From contig JAGNLV010000002.1 in the NCBI GenBank assembly GCA_017999435.1, forward strand, positions 62,001 through 126,000: a stretch of DNA of 64,000 nucleotides, in the 5' to 3' direction. This stretch comes from Candidatus Zixiibacteriota bacterium. Lineage in GTDB: Bacteria > Zixibacteria > MSB-5A5 > GN15 > FEB-12. A model generated the notes under the pieces. It was not told where the DNA came from. It ran no database searches and saw nothing but the letters and a program-made list of their open reading frames with translations. A program made the translations under genes and the position numbers. Positions 61,383 through 64,000 of the stretch are shown here, piece by piece (within the stretch, counting starts at the first letter, position 1; each line of letters begins with the position of its first letter).

Positions 61383-64000
61383 ATGCTGGGATACATAGTC
61401 GACTTCATGCTGCGCCGGCGATACGCCGTGCTCGCGGCCACCGCCGTCCTCTGCCTGTTCGGCCTGGCGGCCCTCTGGCATCTCCCCTTCGACGCTTTCC
61501 CGGACACCACGCCGGTCCTGGTGCAGGTGAACGTCGCCGCCCCGGGCTGGGCGCCGGAGGATCTTGAACGGCTCGTGGCATACCCGGTCGAGCAGGCGCT
61601 CACGGGGCTGACCGGGCTGGCGGAAGTGCGCTCGGTCACCCGCTACGGGCTGTGCCAGGTCACTACGATTTTCGACGACGGCGTCGATCTCTACCTGGCC
61701 CGCCAGCAGGTGAGCGAACGGCTGCCCGGCATCGCCCTGCCCGACGGGATCGGGGCGCCCGAACTGGGGCCGGTCTCCACCGGCCTGGGGGAAATCTTCC
61801 ACTACATCGTGGTTGCCGACTCCGGGGACGTCACCGACCCCCGCACGGTGCAGGACTGGCTGATCAAGCCGCAGTTGCTGGCGGTGCCGGGGACAGCAGA
61901 AATCAACAGCTGGGGCGGGTTCGTCAAGGAGTATCTCATTCTCTTTGACCCGACCCGCCTCGCGCGGTACAACCTGCCGCTCGACGATATGGCGGCGGCG
62001 ATTCGCGAGCAGCTCGGCAACGTGCCCGGCGGGCAGATCATCCGGGGAGGCGAGATGACTCTCGTGCGGGGGATCGGCCAGGTGGAAAATGTCGGCCAGA
62101 TCGAGAACATCGTGGTCGCCGTGGTCGAGGGAACGCCGATCGCGGTGCGCGATGTCGCCGAGGTCGTGATCGGGCACGAACTGCGCCGGGGCGCGACGAC
62201 CTACAACGGGCGCGGCGAGGCGGTGCTTGGACTCGGGTTCATGGTCACCGGCGAGAATCCGGCCGAGGTCACCGAACGGCTGGCCCGCCGGCTGGGGGAA
62301 GCGGCCGGGGGGCTGCCGGCGGGCGTGCGGGCGGTCCCGGTCTATGAGCGCACGAAAATGGTTGGCGAAGTGCTCTCGACTGTAGAGCATAATCTCTTCT
62401 ACGGCGCCGTGCTGGTGGTGGCGGTGCTGCTGGCGTTTCTCGGCAATCTCCGCGCGGGCCTCATCGTCGCCTCCGCCATCCCGCTGGCGATGCTGTTCGC
62501 GTTTGATCTCATGTCGCGCGCGGGGATCACGGGAAGCCTGATGAGCCTCGGGGCCATCGACTTCGGCCTCGCCGTCGACAACGGCGTGATCCAGGTCGAG
62601 AACTCGATCCGGAGGCTGTCGCAGGCCGGCGGTTCAGCCTCGCGCCTGCACGTGATCCGCGACGCCATCCTCGAGGTGCGCAAGCCGACGCTCTTCGGCG
62701 AGATCATCATCATCATCGTCTACCTCCCCATTCTCACCCTCGAGGGGGTCGAGGGGAAGTTGTTCCGGCCGATGGCGCTGACGGTAGTGTTCATGCTGAC
62801 CGGCTCGCTCATCCTGTCGTTCACGGTCCTCCCGGCGCTCATCGGAACGCTGCTGCACAAAGGGGTCCGCGCGCGCGAGCCGATCTTCGTCGGCTGGCTG
62901 CGGCGGCTCTATGCGCCGGCGCTCGAGGCGGCCCTGCGGTACCGCCGGGCCGTGCTGCTGGCGGCGGCCGTGCTGGTCGCCGGAGGGGTGTTGCTCTTTC
63001 TCCGGCTCGGCGCCGAGTTTGTCCCGCGCCTGTCGGAGGGAACGGTCGTAATCAACCTCGTGCGGCTGGCCGGGATTTCGGTCGACGAAGCGGTGGCTTA
63101 CAACTCGCGCGTGGAGAAGAACCTGCTGGCCGCTTTCCCTGATGAGATCGACCACATCTGGACGCGCACTGGCACGGCGGAACTCTCGACCGATCCGATG
63201 GGGCTGGAGCAGTCGGATATGTTTATTTCCCTCACACCGCGGCGGCAGTGGACGAAAGCGTCGACCCAGGAGGAACTGGTGGCGGCGATCGATGCCGCGC
63301 TGGCCGACCTGCCGGGTCAGAACCGTATCTTCACCCAGCCGATCGAAATGCGGGTGAACGAGATGGTGGCCGGGATCCGCGGCGACATCGGCGTCAAGCT
63401 GTTCGGCGACGATCTGGCGGTGCTGGAAGAGAAGGCCGAGGAAATCGCCGCGCTGCTCGGAGCGATTCCCGGCGCGGCCGACGTGACCATCGAGCAACTC
63501 ACCGGCCAGCCGCAGCTGCGCCTCGCGGTCGACCGCCAGCGGCTCGCCCGCTTCGGGCTGTCGGCCCGCGATGTCCTCACCGCGATCGAGAGCCTCGGCG
63601 GGCTCCGCGTGGGCGACGTCTACGAGGGACAGCAGCGCTTTGCGCTTACGGTGCGGGTGGACACGACGCTGGTCAGCGGGCCGGAGGATATCGGGGCGTT
63701 GCTGGTGCAGTCGGCCGCCGGGAGCCTGGTGGGACTGGACCGGGTGACGACGGCGACACTCGACGAGGGCCCGGCGGTGATCACACGCGAATGGAGCAAG
63801 CGGCGGATCGTAATCCAGTGCAATGCCCGCGGCCGCGACCTGGGGTCGCTGGTGCGCGAGATCCGCGAGCGGCTGGCCTCGGACATCACACTGCCGACCG
63901 GCTATTTCCTCCGCCTTGGCGGCCAGTTCGAGCATCTCGAACGGGCCCGGGTGCGGCTCGCGATAGTTGTCCCGGCGGCGCTCCTGCTCATCTTTGGCCT
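61383..64000 (+). CDS. heavy-metal RND efflux pump (CusA/CzcA-like), cut by window end
   Basis: First 872 codons of an inner-membrane pump of the HME-RND type (full members are about 1030-1050). The N-terminus FMLRRRYAVLAATAVLCLFG is helix 1; PFDAFPDTTPVLVQV is the family start. The proton-relay helix 4 reads LGAIDFGLAVDNGVIQVEN, keeping both Asp residues but with Asn where many members have Gly-Ala. Porter-domain segments such as PGTAEINSWGG and the docking-domain region are present. GGGGGAG precedes ATG 61383. It exports mono- or divalent metal ions from cytoplasm or periplasm with the adaptor upstream. The Cys/His motifs of its partners hint at Cu, Ag, Zn, Cd or similar. Confidence 0.93.
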   Translation, partial: MLGYIVDFMLRRRYAVLAATAVLCLFGLAALWHLPFDAFPDTTPVLVQVNVAAPGWAPEDLERLVAYPVEQALTGLTGLAEVRSVTRYGLCQVTTIFDDGVDLYLARQQVSERLPGIALPDGIGAPELGPVSTGLGEIFHYIVVADSGDVTDPRTVQDWLIKPQLLAVPGTAEINSWGGFVKEYLILFDPTRLARYNLPLDDMAAAIREQLGNVPGGQIIRGGEMTLVRGIGQVENVGQIENIVVAVVEGTPIAVRDVAEVVIGHELRRGATTYNGRGEAVLGLGFMVTGENPAEVTERLARRLGEAAGGLPAGVRAVPVYERTKMVGEVLSTVEHNLFYGAVLVVAVLLAFLGNLRAGLIVASAIPLAMLFAFDLMSRAGITGSLMSLGAIDFGLAVDNGVIQVENSIRRLSQAGGSASRLHVIRDAILEVRKPTLFGEIIIIIVYLPILTLEGVEGKLFRPMALTVVFMLTGSLILSFTVLPALIGTLLHKGVRAREPIFVGWLRRLYAPALEAALRYRRAVLLAAAVLVAGGVLLFLRLGAEFVPRLSEGTVVINLVRLAGISVDEAVAYNSRVEKNLLAAFPDEIDHIWTRTGTAELSTDPMGLEQSDMFISLTPRRQWTKASTQEELVAAIDAALADLPGQNRIFTQPIEMRVNEMVAGIRGDIGVKLFGDDLAVLEEKAEEIAALLGAIPGAADVTIEQLTGQPQLRLAVDRQRLARFGLSARDVLTAIESLGGLRVGDVYEGQQRFALTVRVDTTLVSGPEDIGALLVQSAAGSLVGLDRVTTATLDEGPAVITREWSKRRIVIQCNARGRDLGSLVREIRERLASDITLPTGYFLRLGGQFEHLERARVRLAIVVPAALLLIFG

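Overview
The window looks like part of a genome of a Gram-negative, FCB-type bacterium, probably an uncultured lineage such as candidate phylum Zixibacteria. The clues are secreted proteins ending in dockerin-like 'NGDG...VSDL...YLFRGG' repeats, a FlgD-like/type IX-style C-terminal sorting domain, outer-membrane beta-barrels, lipoproteins, and anaerobe-style rubrerythrin/rubredoxin genes. The lineage is an inference from protein style; no rRNA gene is present.

The window has two compartments. Bases 1 to about 25,690 have moderate GC (about one half by eye) and look like an accreted island. The left part (1-13.8 kb) holds a cluster of Ser/Thr kinase genes: one intact multi-membrane-span kinase (8158-10770) and three truncated kinase 5' ends, each followed closely by an unrelated gene. 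It also has an FHA-PP2C phosphatase with an in-frame stop, two secreted proteins, three small membrane proteins, and an S9 peptidase whose catalytic serine codon has become leucine. From 14.2 to 25.7 kb, four direct copies of an approximately 77-80 bp repeat ending in a tRNA/tmRNA-like T-arm and acceptor 3' end cut the DNA into three cassettes without integrase genes. Cassette 1 carries a HAF/zincin protein, rubrerythrin and a rubredoxin-glutamate synthase fusion. Cassette 2 carries an S10 peptidase and a CocE-type hydrolase. Cassette 3 carries an arylamine N-acetyltransferase. The last, decayed copy lies where base composition changes.

From about 25.7 kb to the end the DNA is GC-rich (about two thirds by eye) and densely coding, and looks like the host backbone. 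In order it holds: a large LamG/Cys-repeat/dockerin protein; an outer-membrane barrel; a dimethylargininase; a NarL-type two-component pair; a minus-strand operon of an unknown gene, pntAA-pntAB-pntB and an alanine aminotransferase; a barrel protein; a di-heme cytochrome c peroxidase followed by a cytochrome c-barrel fusion; and a seven-gene operon.

That operon (43.1-55.0 kb) encodes a GH130 phosphorylase, a CBM9-like lipoprotein, a sodium/solute symporter, a GH38 alpha-mannosidase, a PNGase F-like amidase, a GH20 hexosaminidase and an OPT oligopeptide transporter. Together these could release N-glycans from glycoproteins, dismantle them and import sugars and peptides, without SusC/D. It ends at a strong intrinsic terminator. 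The right end carries a flavin reductase-like protein, a large lipoprotein, a methyltransferase, and a heavy-metal efflux locus (a Cys/His-rich small protein, a CusB-like adaptor with tandem Cys/His motifs, and a CusA-like pump cut by the window end).
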